Below the pieces are notes generated by a model. That model saw only the letters and a list, made by a program, of their open reading frames with translations. It had not been told where the DNA came from and did no database searches. Source: Betaproteobacteria bacterium (GTDB lineage: Bacteria > Pseudomonadota > Gammaproteobacteria > Burkholderiales > UBA9220). From it: DNA of 10,378 bases. The translations under genes were made by a program, and so were the position numbers. Shown here piece by piece: positions 1 through 6,973 of the stretch. Every line of letters begins with the position of its first letter. Within the stretch, counting starts at the first letter, position 1. Location: assembly GCA_003519965.1 (NCBI GenBank), contig DOVS01000316.1, positions 1 to 10,378 of the forward strand, read 5' to 3'.

Positions 1-2004
1 AAACAGTTTTCTTTCCCTGGCGGCATCCCCAGCCATGCCGCACCGGAGACGCCGGGATCCATCCATGAAGGCGGCGAGTTGGGTTATGTCGTCGCCCACG
101 CTTACGGCGCGGTGTTCGATAACCCCAGCCTGATCGCATGCTGCGTCGTGGGCGATGGCGAAGCGGAAACCGGGCCGCTGGCCACTGCGTGGCATTCTAA
201 CAAATTCCTTAACCCGGCCAGCGATGGCGCGGTGCTGCCGATACTCCATCTCAACGGCTATAAAATCGCCAACCCCACCGTGCTGGCGCGCGTCAGCCAC
301 GACGAACTGGACAAACTATTCGTGGGCTATGGCTACCATCCCTATTTCGTTGAAGGTTCCGCGCCCGAGACGATGCACCAAGCAATGGCCGCCACGGTGG
401 ACCAGGCCATCGCCGACATTCGGGAAATCCAGCGCCGGGCGCGGGAGGAAGACGATCATTCGCGTCCCCGCTGGCCGATGATTATCCTGCGCTCGCCCAA
501 GGGCTGGACCGGCCCAGCCGAGGTGGACGGCAAAAAAACCGAGGATTTCTGGCGCTCCCATCAAGTGCCGTTTTCGGCCATGGCGGACAACCCCGCCCAT
601 GTGCGGCTGCTGGAAAGCTGGATGCAAAGCTACCGCCCTCAGGAACTGTTCGACGACGACGGCCGCCTGTCGCCCGAACTGGCGCAACTCGCCCCCCAGG
701 GCGCCCGGCGCATGGGCGCCAACCCCCATGCCAACGGCGGCGTGCTGCTTAAAGACCTGCGGCTGCCGGATTTCCGCGACTACGCCGTCGCCGCCGCCAA
801 GCCAGGGCACGCCATGGCCGAGGCGACGCGCGCTTTAGGGCATTATTTACGCGATGTCATGCGGCGCAACATGAATAATTTCCGGGTATTCGGCCCCGAC
901 GAGACCGCATCCAACCGGCTCGACGCCCTCTTCGAGGTGACCGACCGCGCGTGGGTGGCGGATTGTTTTCCCTACGACGAGCACCTCGCCGCTGGCGGCC
1001 GCGTCATGGAAATTCTATCCGAACACACGTGTCAGGGTTGGCTGGAGGGCTATCTGCTCACCGGACGCCACGGCTTTTTCTCTTGCTACGAGGCCTTTAT
1101 CCACCTGGTGGACTCCATGTTCAACCAGCACGCCAAGTGGCTCAAAACCACCCGCGACGAGATCCCTTGGCGACGCCCCATCGCCTCGTTAAATTACCTG
1201 CTGACCTCCCATGTCTGGCGTCAGGATCACAACGGCTTTTCCCATCAAGACCCAGGATTCATCGATCATGTCATCAACAAAAAAGCGGACGTTATCCGCG
1301 TTTACCTACCCCCAGACGCCAACACGCTGTTATCGGTGGCGGATCACTGCCTAAAAAGCCGCAATTATGTCAATGTCATTGTTGCCGGCAAGCAGCCCGC
1401 CCCGCAATGGCTGGACATGGACGCTGCGGTCAAACACACCACCGCCGGCATCGGCCTATGGGAATGGGCGTGCAACGACCAAGAAGACGCGCCCGATGTC
1501 GTCATGGCGGCGGCGGGCGACGTCCCCACCTTGGAAATCCTGGCGGCGGTGGACTTGCTGCGCCAGCATGCGCCGGAACTGCGCATCCGGGTCATCAACG
1601 TGGTGGACTTGATGACGCTGCAACCACAGGAAGAACATCCCCACGGCCTATCCAACAAGGAATTCGACACGCTGTTCACCACCGACAAACCGATCATCTT
1701 CGCCTACCATGGCTATCCCTGGCTGATTCACCGTCTTACTTACCGCCGCGCCAATCATCACAACCTCCACGTGCGCGGCTACAAAGAAGAAGGCACCACC
1801 ACCACGCCGTTCGATATGGTGGTGCGCAACGATCTAGACCGCTTCCACCTCGTCGCGGATGTGGTTGACCGAGCGCCCCGGCTGACGCACCGCGCCGCGC
1901 ATATCAAGCTCGCCATGCGCGACAAGCTGATCGAGCATCGGCAATACATCAACCGTTACGGCGACGACATGCCGGAAATAAAAAACTGGACTTGGCCTTA
2001 TTAG
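1..2004 (+). CDS. xfp: Phosphoketolase (xylulose-5-P/fructose-6-P), 5'-truncated by the window edge
   Basis: TPP-dependent enzyme that splits xylulose-5-P (or fructose-6-P) with phosphate into acetyl-P plus glyceraldehyde-3-P (or erythrose-4-P), in the cytoplasm. The frame is open from base 1, so the start lies outside; 667 residues are visible against roughly 790-800 for the family, so about 120-150 N-terminal residues are missing. The first visible residues read [20 protein letters not shown], a hallmark phosphoketolase segment. The TPP/Mg motif [11 protein letters not shown] begins at visible residue 51, followed by HSNKFLNP. Further on come [18 protein letters not shown] and, near the C-terminus, the family's [16 protein letters not shown] segment. 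It ends in WPY and a TAG stop. The next gene, acetate kinase, starts 25 bp downstream, so acetyl-P made here is likely passed straight to it. The TTG at base 79 is internal and is not a start. The family call is very secure; the preferred sugar cannot be told from sequence. Confidence 0.97.
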   Translation, partial: KQFSFPGGIPSHAAPETPGSIHEGGELGYVVAHAYGAVFDNPSLIACCVVGDGEAETGPLATAWHSNKFLNPASDGAVLPILHLNGYKIANPTVLARVSHDELDKLFVGYGYHPYFVEGSAPETMHQAMAATVDQAIADIREIQRRAREEDDHSRPRWPMIILRSPKGWTGPAEVDGKKTEDFWRSHQVPFSAMADNPAHVRLLESWMQSYRPQELFDDDGRLSPELAQLAPQGARRMGANPHANGGVLLKDLRLPDFRDYAVAAAKPGHAMAEATRALGHYLRDVMRRNMNNFRVFGPDETASNRLDALFEVTDRAWVADCFPYDEHLAAGGRVMEILSEHTCQGWLEGYLLTGRHGFFSCYEAFIHLVDSMFNQHAKWLKTTRDEIPWRRPIASLNYLLTSHVWRQDHNGFSHQDPGFIDHVINKKADVIRVYLPPDANTLLSVADHCLKSRNYVNVIVAGKQPAPQWLDMDAAVKHTTAGIGLWEWACNDQEDAPDVVMAAAGDVPTLEILAAVDLLRQHAPELRIRVINVVDLMTLQPQEEHPHGLSNKEFDTLFTTDKPIIFAYHGYPWLIHRLTYRRANHHNLHVRGYKEEGTTTTPFDMVVRNDLDRFHLVADVVDRAPRLTHRAAHIKLAMRDKLIEHRQYINRYGDDMPEIKNWTWPY

Positions 2005-2029
2005 CACCGCGAACGAAAAGGGAAATCCT

Positions 2030-3124
2030 GTGGCGAAAAACACCGGGATTCTAACGGTCAACAGCGGCTCGTCCAGCCTCAAGGCGAGCCTCTTCCGCGC
2101 CGACGGCGGCCGCCGCGATTTCCGCTACGCGCATATCGGCGGAGAGGCATTGCGAGACCACGCGGCCGCTTTCGACCGTCTGTTGGCGGAATTAGGCGCC
2201 TCCCGTCCCGCCGCCGTAGGTCATCGTTTTGTCCACGGCGGCGAAATCACTCAAGCGGCGCGGCGAATCGACGCCGCCGAGCGCGCTCGGCTGGACAGTA
2301 TCCGCCATTTGGCGCCGCTGCATCTGCCAAGCAATCTGCTGGGCGCCGATCTTTGCGCCAAACATTTTAAAGCGCCGCAAGTCGCCTGTTTCGACACTGC
2401 GTTCCACGCGACCTTGCCGGACATCGCCAAACGCCTGCCTATCCCCCGGGAATTCGGGCTGCGGCGCTTCGGCTTCCACGGCGTCAACTACGCTTATGTG
2501 GCGAGCATCTTGCCCGATCTGCTCGGCGAAACGGCGTATGGGCGCATCGCTGTCGCTCATCTGGGCAACGGCGCCAGTCTTTGTCTATTGGAAAACCTGC
2601 GCTCGATCGACACCACCATGGGCTACACCCCGGCGGGCGGCGTTCCCATGGGCACCCGCAGCGGCGACCTGGATCCCGGCGTAATGCTGGAGCTAGCGGC
2701 GCGCTACCGCGGCGACGCCTTGTCCGACTTGGTATACCATCGCATGGGACTACTCGCCCTCTCGGATGGCGAGCACGCGGAAATGGACGCGCTGTTGGCC
2801 AGCCAATCGGCGGCCGCCCGTTTTGCCGTGGATTACTTCTGCCGCCAAGTGCGCGGCGCCATCGGCGCATTGGCCGCCAAGGCGGGCGGCCTCGACGCGC
2901 TAATCTTTACCGCCGGCATCGGCGAACGCGCCGCACCGGTGCGGGCGGCGATCTGCGCCCCCCTTGGCTTTCTGAACATTCGCCTCGACCCTGAAGCCAA
3001 CGCAGCTCATCGCACCGTCATCAGCGCCGCCCACTCCAAACCAGTAATGATTATCCCAGCCGACGAAGAAAGCATGATCCGCCAATTGACCCAAGCGGTG
3101 CTACAAGAGGAAAAGAGCGCATAA
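2030..3124 (+). CDS. ackA: Acetate kinase, short form
   Basis: Converts acetyl-P and ADP to acetate and ATP (reversible), the energy-yielding step after phosphoketolase. The start is GTG with a purine-rich ribosome site (about 2016-2023); it gives 364 residues, shorter than the usual ~400. ASKHA-fold motifs are present: VNSGSSSLK (N11), GHRFVHGG (R66), FDTAFHATLP (D122), RRFGFHG (H150), VAHLGNGAS (H177), GVPMGTRSGDLDPG (R210), FTAGIGER (about 293-300) and PADEESMI (E346). These correspond to the known substrate and catalytic positions of the Methanosarcina enzyme. Deviations: the usual HNPAN segment reads HLPSN (98-102), and the SGxSxDMR region after residue 240 is replaced by GLLALSDGEHAEMDALL. 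All core catalytic residues remain, so activity is expected. Butyrate or propionate kinase relatives are possible, but adjacency to xfp favours acetate kinase. No phosphotransacetylase gene is in view. Confidence 0.94.
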   Translation: MAKNTGILTVNSGSSSLKASLFRADGGRRDFRYAHIGGEALRDHAAAFDRLLAELGASRPAAVGHRFVHGGEITQAARRIDAAERARLDSIRHLAPLHLPSNLLGADLCAKHFKAPQVACFDTAFHATLPDIAKRLPIPREFGLRRFGFHGVNYAYVASILPDLLGETAYGRIAVAHLGNGASLCLLENLRSIDTTMGYTPAGGVPMGTRSGDLDPGVMLELAARYRGDALSDLVYHRMGLLALSDGEHAEMDALLASQSAAARFAVDYFCRQVRGAIGALAAKAGGLDALIFTAGIGERAAPVRAAICAPLGFLNIRLDPEANAAHRTVISAAHSKPVMIIPADEESMIRQLTQAVLQEEKSA

Positions 3125-3515
3125 GCGATCCCACGGGAAAATTAGGAAAAATGAACTTGGCCTTGCCGCCGCCCGAAACGCCCGCGTCACGTTTGTGACG
3201 ACGGACTGAAAACGCCAGAGTCATGGAGAGAAAATTTTTAGATGGGGGGCAAATGATCGGCATACTGAAAAAATGCGTTCCGCGTTAATTAATGTTTGCG
3301 ATCGACTATCCCGATGTCATGCGGCGGCCCGGCGCACCGTAACTTCCGGGCGCGCTTCACACGCCTTGACAACATTGATTGAGAGCACTACCGTGAATTA
3401 TTAAGTTCATTTGAACGGCAACACGCGCAACGTCATCGGATCCGGCGCGTTACTGTTGCATATTGTTGTCCAAGTCAATCGGTCGATTCGGCCGAGCGAC
3501 CGTTCAGGGGCCGTC
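3125..3515 (+). other. Intergenic region between ackA and the DsrE-like gene
   Basis: 391 bp with no convincing gene. It holds a 6-bp perfect hairpin (cgtcac/gtgacg, 3185-3200, loop gttt) without a following T-run, so it is a weak terminator candidate at best. A TTGACA hexamer lies at 3366-3371, but there is no good -10 at 16-18 bp spacing; the AT-rich gaattattaa further on (3395-3404) is too far for a standard promoter. Transcription of the DsrE-like gene probably begins in the right half of this gap, but I cannot place it. Confidence 0.4.
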
Positions 3516-3836
3516 ATGAAAATCGGTATGGTGATTTATTCCGGCGATAGCGAGACTGTATGGAACGCATTCCGCCTCGGCATTTTCGCGTTAAAGCAGG
3601 AAGATGACGTCACCGTTTTTCTGCTGGCCAAGGGCGTGGAATGTCAACAGATGAACAAGGGCGCATTCAACGTCGCGGAGATCATGGACGAGTTCCTCGC
3701 GGCGAGCGGCAAAATACTGGTCTGCGGCGCCTGCCTGAAGCAACGACAGACCGAGAACGCCGGGGTCTGTGAACTATCGACCATGCAAGACTTGCATCAT
3801 CTTATCCGCGATAGCGATAAGGTGCTGACCTTCTAG
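3516..3836 (+). CDS. DsrE/DsrF-like small sulfur-relay-type protein
   Basis: A 106-residue cytoplasmic protein of the DsrE/TusD-like fold. The N-terminus MKIGMVIYSGDSETVWNAFR is the usual first strand plus helix of the family, followed by DDVTVFLLAKGVEC (C43). A characteristic C-terminal redox or persulfide motif reads LVCGACLKQR (C70, C73), with C85 further on. The frame extends upstream to 3411, but the ATG at 3516 was chosen because it follows a ribosome site (cagggg, 3505-3510) and because the family begins exactly here. Characterised relatives carry sulfur on a conserved cysteine during sulfur oxidation or tRNA thiolation; stand-alone members like this are mostly uncharacterised. No dsrF, dsrH or tus partners are adjacent. 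The nearest neighbours downstream include a periplasmic thioredoxin, which hints at thiol chemistry but acts in another compartment. Family call good, function open. Confidence 0.8.
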   Translation: MKIGMVIYSGDSETVWNAFRLGIFALKQEDDVTVFLLAKGVECQQMNKGAFNVAEIMDEFLAASGKILVCGACLKQRQTENAGVCELSTMQDLHHLIRDSDKVLTF

Positions 3837-3838
3837 CA

Positions 3839-3901
3839 GGCGGCTGCAGCGGATGGACATCCCAACGCGGGATTAACGCTGCATTGTACAATGCAGCCGC
3901 C
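3839..3901. repeat. Nested inverted repeats with two mutually exclusive pairings
   Basis: A 10-bp arm ggcggctgca (3839-3848) is the exact reverse complement of tgcagccgcc (3892-3901). The right arm also belongs to a separate perfect 20-bp palindrome (3878-3897, half-site gctgcattgt). The segment tgcagc (3892-3897) can pair only one way at a time. It begins 3 bp after the DsrE-like stop and ends 20 bp before the next start. No T-run follows, so it is not a standard intrinsic terminator. It could be an operator (the palindrome), an RNA switch, or a degenerate mobile repeat. Confidence 0.6.
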
Positions 3902-3921
3902 TTAACATATTTAGGCGCCCG

Positions 3922-4563
3922 ATGAACCCAATGGCGTTACATGCCGACAATAGAAACGGCGATAGCGGGATTTCGGCGCGGATACGCTTCCTGCTCTGGT
4001 GTGCTGTTTTGCTCACGGTATTCGTGAACACCACAGCGTATGCAACCGGCACGCGCCACAAAATCAACCCGCAAACCGGTATCGAAACATGGCAAACCCG
4101 AGACCACGGCGTATTCTTGAGTTTGACCCAGCTTACCCCCGGCCAGGCGGAAGCTTTTCTTCTAGCGCGGGGTTTCGACCGGAAATCCGCCGAAGCATAC
4201 GCCGCCGCCTGTGTTTTCGGCGCCATCTTTCGCAACGAATCGGTTTCTTCCCCTGTTTCATACAATCTTGCGGACTGGCGCATCGTAACGCCGCACAGTG
4301 AGCGGAAACTCAAGCTTAAATCGGACTGGGCGCGTCAATGGAAAGCCCGCGGCGTATCCGAATCCGCGCGCATCGCTTTTCGTTGGTCGCAGTTTCCGAC
4401 AAAGCAGCGTTTCGCGCCAGGGGATTGGAGCCAAGGCATGACCACCTATGTACTGCCAAGAGGCGGCCGCTTTAACTTGAAATTCAAATGGACGGTGAAG
4501 GGAGTAACGCATGAAGGCCTGCTTTCCGGTATTAGGTGCGCCGCTAACAACGGTTCTCGGTAA
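3922..4563 (+). CDS. Exported protein of unknown function, overlapping tlpA-like gene
   Basis: 213 residues; I do not recognise the family. The N-terminus has a long polar n-region (1-22), a hydrophobic core (FLLWCAVLLTVFV, 23-35) and an AYA/TG cleavage site near residue 41, consistent with Sec export. The mature part (about 172 residues) is soluble-looking, with no further membrane segment. It carries two cysteines, C97 (YAAACVFGAIF) and C206 near the C-terminus, which could form a disulfide. The last 53 bp overlap the start of the TlpA-like gene in another frame, and the ribosome site of that gene lies inside this one, so the two are probably translationally coupled. A thioredoxin partner acting on C97/C206 is an attractive inference but is not shown. 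The ATG at 3922 has only a weak ribosome site; a second in-frame ATG at 3931 is equally possible. Confidence 0.8.
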   Translation: MNPMALHADNRNGDSGISARIRFLLWCAVLLTVFVNTTAYATGTRHKINPQTGIETWQTRDHGVFLSLTQLTPGQAEAFLLARGFDRKSAEAYAAACVFGAIFRNESVSSPVSYNLADWRIVTPHSERKLKLKSDWARQWKARGVSESARIAFRWSQFPTKQRFAPGDWSQGMTTYVLPRGGRFNLKFKWTVKGVTHEGLLSGIRCAANNGSR

Positions 4564-5083
4564 ATTATTGCTGGGTTGCCTAGTCGCCTTCAGCCTATTG
4601 GCGAACGGAGCGGCCGCCAGTCCGCCGCAGACCTTGGCGCGGGTAGCGGGCACGCCGCTGGCGAAAGACTTTTCTCTTAAAGGCATGAATGGAAAATTAT
4701 ATCGGCTATCCGATTTCAAAGGAAAAGTCGTGTTGGTCAACTTCTGGGCGACTTGGTGTCCCCCTTGCCGGGAGGAGCTGCCGTCCCTGGAACGCTTATG
4801 GCAACTGCTCAATCACAAGCAATTCGCAATCCTGGCCCTTAACCTGGGACAGGGTCCCGACGCTATCTTCGAATTTACCGGTATGCTGAATCCCGCGCCG
4901 ACCTTTCCCATCTTGCTGGACCGCGATTCCGCCGTTTTCAAGTCCTGGTCGGGAATGGCCCTTCCCACTACGTTCGTTGTTAATCGGGAAGGACGGATCG
5001 TTTATCGCGCAGTGGGCGGAAGGCGATTCGACGACCCGCACTTGATTCAGCAGATCAAGGCGCTGATTAAAACCGGCCGGTGA
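4511..5083 (+). CDS. TlpA/ResA-family periplasmic thiol-disulfide oxidoreductase
   Basis: 190 residues. A hydrophobic N-terminus (about 11-32) with an NGAAA/S site near residue 36 predicts export; a cysteine in LLGC (C23) makes a lipoprotein anchor a less likely alternative. The mature part is a thioredoxin fold: DFSLKGMNGKLYRLSDFKGK, then VNFWATWCPPCREELPSLE with active-site C83 and C86, and the cis-proline loop LPTTFVV (P142). This is the typical TlpA/ResA pattern. Such proteins usually act as reductants in the periplasm, for example on apocytochrome c or copper-site assembly proteins. The start is set by a strong ribosome site (aagggag, 4498-4504) six bases before the ATG. It overlaps the upstream exported protein by 53 bp, implying shared transcription. 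No cytochrome c biogenesis genes are adjacent, so the substrate is unknown; the upstream protein is a candidate. Confidence 0.92.
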   Translation: MKACFPVLGAPLTTVLGKLLLGCLVAFSLLANGAAASPPQTLARVAGTPLAKDFSLKGMNGKLYRLSDFKGKVVLVNFWATWCPPCREELPSLERLWQLLNHKQFAILALNLGQGPDAIFEFTGMLNPAPTFPILLDRDSAVFKSWSGMALPTTFVVNREGRIVYRAVGGRRFDDPHLIQQIKALIKTGR

Positions 5084-5439
5084 TCGCCGCAAGCACCTCG
5101 GTGCGCGCGCCGTCAGCGTGAGTGTTGGAACGCCGCTAGCCGGTCTATTGTTCGCCGTGGCGTTTAACCGGATGATTCAAGCGGCGGCCTGATCGACTGT
5201 CCTCGTGCTTGCATCGTGCGCCACAAGCGGCGGTCAATCCGTCGGAAGAGTCCCGGCGCGGGCTATTGCCAACGGCCTCGTTTCTAAAATACGGCGCCGT
5301 GTTTAACGCGAAACAGGACTAAGCGTATTGATTTCTAAGCGCTCAGCCGGGCCGGACGGCCTACCCTGGCGCCGCGGCTCCGGGGCAAGCCGCCGCTCGC
5401 TTCCAGCGCCCCGTTCTTAACTTAACAGGGGGACGAAAT
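5084..5439 (+). other. Non-coding stretch with a possible lipoprotein relic
   Basis: 356 bp without an intact gene. One frame (5172-5306) reads MIQAAA, a TGA stop at 5190-5192, then VLVLASCATSGGQ, which looks like a lipoprotein signal with its lipobox cysteine at 5217-5219, and ends at TAA after about 30 more codons. This could be a dead gene start or chance. A 6-bp hairpin (gcggct/agccgc, 5374-5393) lies before the next gene with no T-run. No terminator for the tlpA-like gene is evident. Confidence 0.3.
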
Positions 5440-5820
5440 ATGGGGTGGATCCTTCGGATACTAATCGCGGTAGATCAATTAGGCAATGCAATTGCCGGGG
5501 GAAACCCCGATTCGACAATATCCGCCAGAGTCGGTTACTTTTCACAAAAGGACCATTGCCCGTATAAATGGTACTGGAAAAGGCTGGAATGGATAATAGA
5601 TTTGACCTTTTATCCGATTAACGGGCCCAATCATTGTTTACACGCTTTTCAACAGGATAAAGACGAAAAGTTTAAACGCGGCAACGATCTGGCGAGGGCG
5701 TTATTAAGCACAATAACCATTGTGGCGTGTCTGTTTCTATCCATCGCGCTTCGATTGGCTATTTTCGCTATTCCATCATGGGGAAACCATCCCGATCGCC
5801 ATGGCGAAACTAGAACATAA
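5440..5820 (+). CDS. Small membrane protein of a phage-associated type
   Basis: 126 residues preceded by a strong ribosome site (aggggg, just before the ATG). The N-terminus contains IAVDQLGNAIAGGNPDSTIS followed by ARVGY. This matches, from memory, a family of short proteins scattered in prophages and chromosomes of Pseudomonas, Burkholderia and relatives (pattern DQ-x-x-NA-...-G-x-PDETISAR). Next comes a WYWKRLEWIIDLTFYP segment, a charged linker (QQDKDEKFKR, 71-80) and one clear membrane span (about 87-110), then a polar tail. The position of the gene in some phages suggests a lysis-region or envelope role, but no function is established that I know of. It stands alone here, next to a decayed IS3 element, and its sequence looks more AT-rich than the xfp/ackA genes, which fits horizontal acquisition. 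C40 and C66 are the only cysteines outside the membrane span. Confidence 0.7.
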   Translation: MGWILRILIAVDQLGNAIAGGNPDSTISARVGYFSQKDHCPYKWYWKRLEWIIDLTFYPINGPNHCLHAFQQDKDEKFKRGNDLARALLSTITIVACLFLSIALRLAIFAIPSWGNHPDRHGETRT

Positions 5821-5876
5821 TCGTCTAGTTGGCGCAGACTCCGCAAAAAAAAACGCGGCGGCGGTTAACGGAGCGT

Positions 5877-6240
5877 TAGGTTTCTGAAACGCGGCGGGAA
5901 GCCATCGAGCGCTACGGTAAGCCAGGAATATTCAACCGGCCAGGGCTATCGATTCACTCAGTCTATCTTTCGATTTCGCGGGACCGCTGAAGAATAACGG
6001 CGTCCAGGCCGGCATGGACAGCATAGATAGCCGGCGGCGCGGCGTGTTTGAGGAACGGTTCTCCGGCGCAACATCGAAGACGAAAAGGTCTATCTATACG
6101 CCGACGACGGCGTGAACGATACACAGCAGCGCTTGAAAAAACACCCTGTAGTTCTCGGTCATTTCCCGCAGACGCATATCGCCCGATTCGATGGCGTTAG
6201 CCGTATCGACCGCCTTGCGAACTTCCAGCGGCTAGCCTAA
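5877..6240 (+). mobile_element. Frameshifted remnant of an IS3-family transposase (orfB C-terminal part)
   Basis: Reading through three frames recovers the end of the rve/DDE domain of an IS3-family OrfB. Frame 3 (5898-5936) gives REAIERYGKPGIFN. Frame 1 (5938-5970) gives GQGYRFTQSIF, matching the family's DQGSQFTSEAF. Frame 2 (5984-6064) gives PLKNNGVQAGMDS and RRRGVFEERF, matching the usual LKDNGIQISMDG and RWRDNVFVERF. Frame 1 (6061-6180) gives RRNIEDEKVYLYADDGVND, then QQRLKKHP, matching RSIKYEEVYLYAYDSVSDA. At least three frameshifts in about 170 bp and loss of everything before this segment mean it is dead. In intact OrfB the catalytic glutamate lies in the region of frame 2, in the VFVERxW segment (here VFEERF); the first catalytic aspartates are not present. 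No terminal inverted repeats or target duplication could be located, so the limits are approximate. Confidence 0.82.
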
Positions 6241-6380
6241 AGAACAGGATGACGCACGCCCAATCGCGCTGTCAAGGCCGGGCGGTCGCCAGACCTATCT
6301 CCATCTCCCATCAAACCCGGCTAACCGCTGCCGGACCTCATCGACGATGCCGCCGTGTGGAAGGGTCCGCAAATCGGCGG

Positions 6381-6743
6381 CTACCGCCTTGCGCAAGGTT
6401 CAACTAATGTTGGGCTGACCGTAGCATGGCAATCGGCGGGGGGCGTCAAATAAGCCGAGGTATAACCTGTGTAAGCGTTGACATCAGTGATTTCAGAAAA
6501 ACGCCAGGTGTAGGGAATGCCATTCCAGTATTTTTTAGCCGTCACCTCGCCGGTTATATCCACCCTGATCGTATATTTCTTGTAGACGCCAAAGTACCAA
6601 ACCCACAGCACTTTGGTCGATTGGTTCGCCGGACAATAAATAGTTTCAGACAGATCCCCTCCCGCGTTATTCAACCCAACGTTATTGAAGGAACTGCTGA
6701 TTCAGCTATGCACGGCCGGAGCGGAAGAAGCACTCAGGATCAT
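6381..6743 (-). pseudogene. Probable broken gene for a small exported protein
   Basis: On the minus strand an ATG at 6743 opens a frame reading MILSASSAPAVHS, which resembles the end of a signal peptide. It then meets TGA at 6704-6702 and continues open as ISSSFNNVGLNNAGGDLSET with IYCPANQ following, down to a TAG at 6381. The downstream part alone can start at a TTG (6674) and give 97 residues. It contains KVLWVWYFGVYKKYTIRVDI and two cysteines (in YCPAN and PADCHATV) spaced like the pair in small secreted beta-rich proteins. I do not recognise the family. The TAA codon directly before the ATG and the in-frame TGA suggest a decayed gene. Aromatic-rich content and apparent AT-richness set it apart from the flanking genes. 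It could also be chance or a foreign fragment carried with the neighbouring IS remnant. Confidence 0.4.
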
Positions 6744-6845
6744 TTAGGAACAATCACGCACCGGCCAAGGTAAGAAAACGAGTCGGCCGCTATCCGGTTT
6801 GTTTTCCTAAATACAATCTAATCGAGCGCGCGCGATTACTGATTC

Positions 6846-6866
6846 CGCAACAAGCTGCATGTTGCG
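6846..6866. terminator. Hairpin downstream of the transporter gene (weak terminator candidate)
   Basis: A perfect 7-bp stem (cgcaaca/tgttgcg) with a 7-base loop lies about 110 bp past the end of the minus-strand transporter gene. No T-run follows on either strand, so intrinsic termination is doubtful. Confidence 0.25.
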
Positions 6867-6973
6867 TCTAGCCCTTTGGCGTATCAAGCCGGCCCTTAGC
6901 CTAGCGAATGGCCGAATCGACAGCCATTCCAAAGCGCGCGTTCACAAACCGGCTGCACCATTGTAGCAATGAT

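Noticed and set aside
951..1868. Long open frame (305 codons) inside the phosphoketolase gene
   Set aside because: Overlaps xfp in another frame; composition (Arg/His/Gly/Pro-rich) is typical of a shadow frame in GC-rich DNA.
3151..3198. 15-codon ORF with a fair ribosome site downstream of ackA, ending in the hairpin loop at 3191-3198
   Set aside because: Too short to support, more than 300 bp from the next gene, and no attenuator-like codon run.
3411..3515. Upstream in-frame extension of the DsrE-like protein (35 extra residues from 3411)
   Set aside because: A good ribosome site precedes the ATG at 3516 and the family begins at MKIGMVIYS; the extension resembles nothing.
6097..6231. Minus-strand frame reading PLEVRKAVDTANAIESGDMR, which looks like a HAMP linker
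   Set aside because: It is only 45 codons between stops, and the opposite strand reads as the collinear end of an IS3 transposase, a much longer and better match.
6426..6773. Plus-strand 115-codon frame opposite the minus-strand relic
   Set aside because: No recognisable motif; the minus-strand frame has a more protein-like composition (signal-like start, YCP and aromatic pattern).
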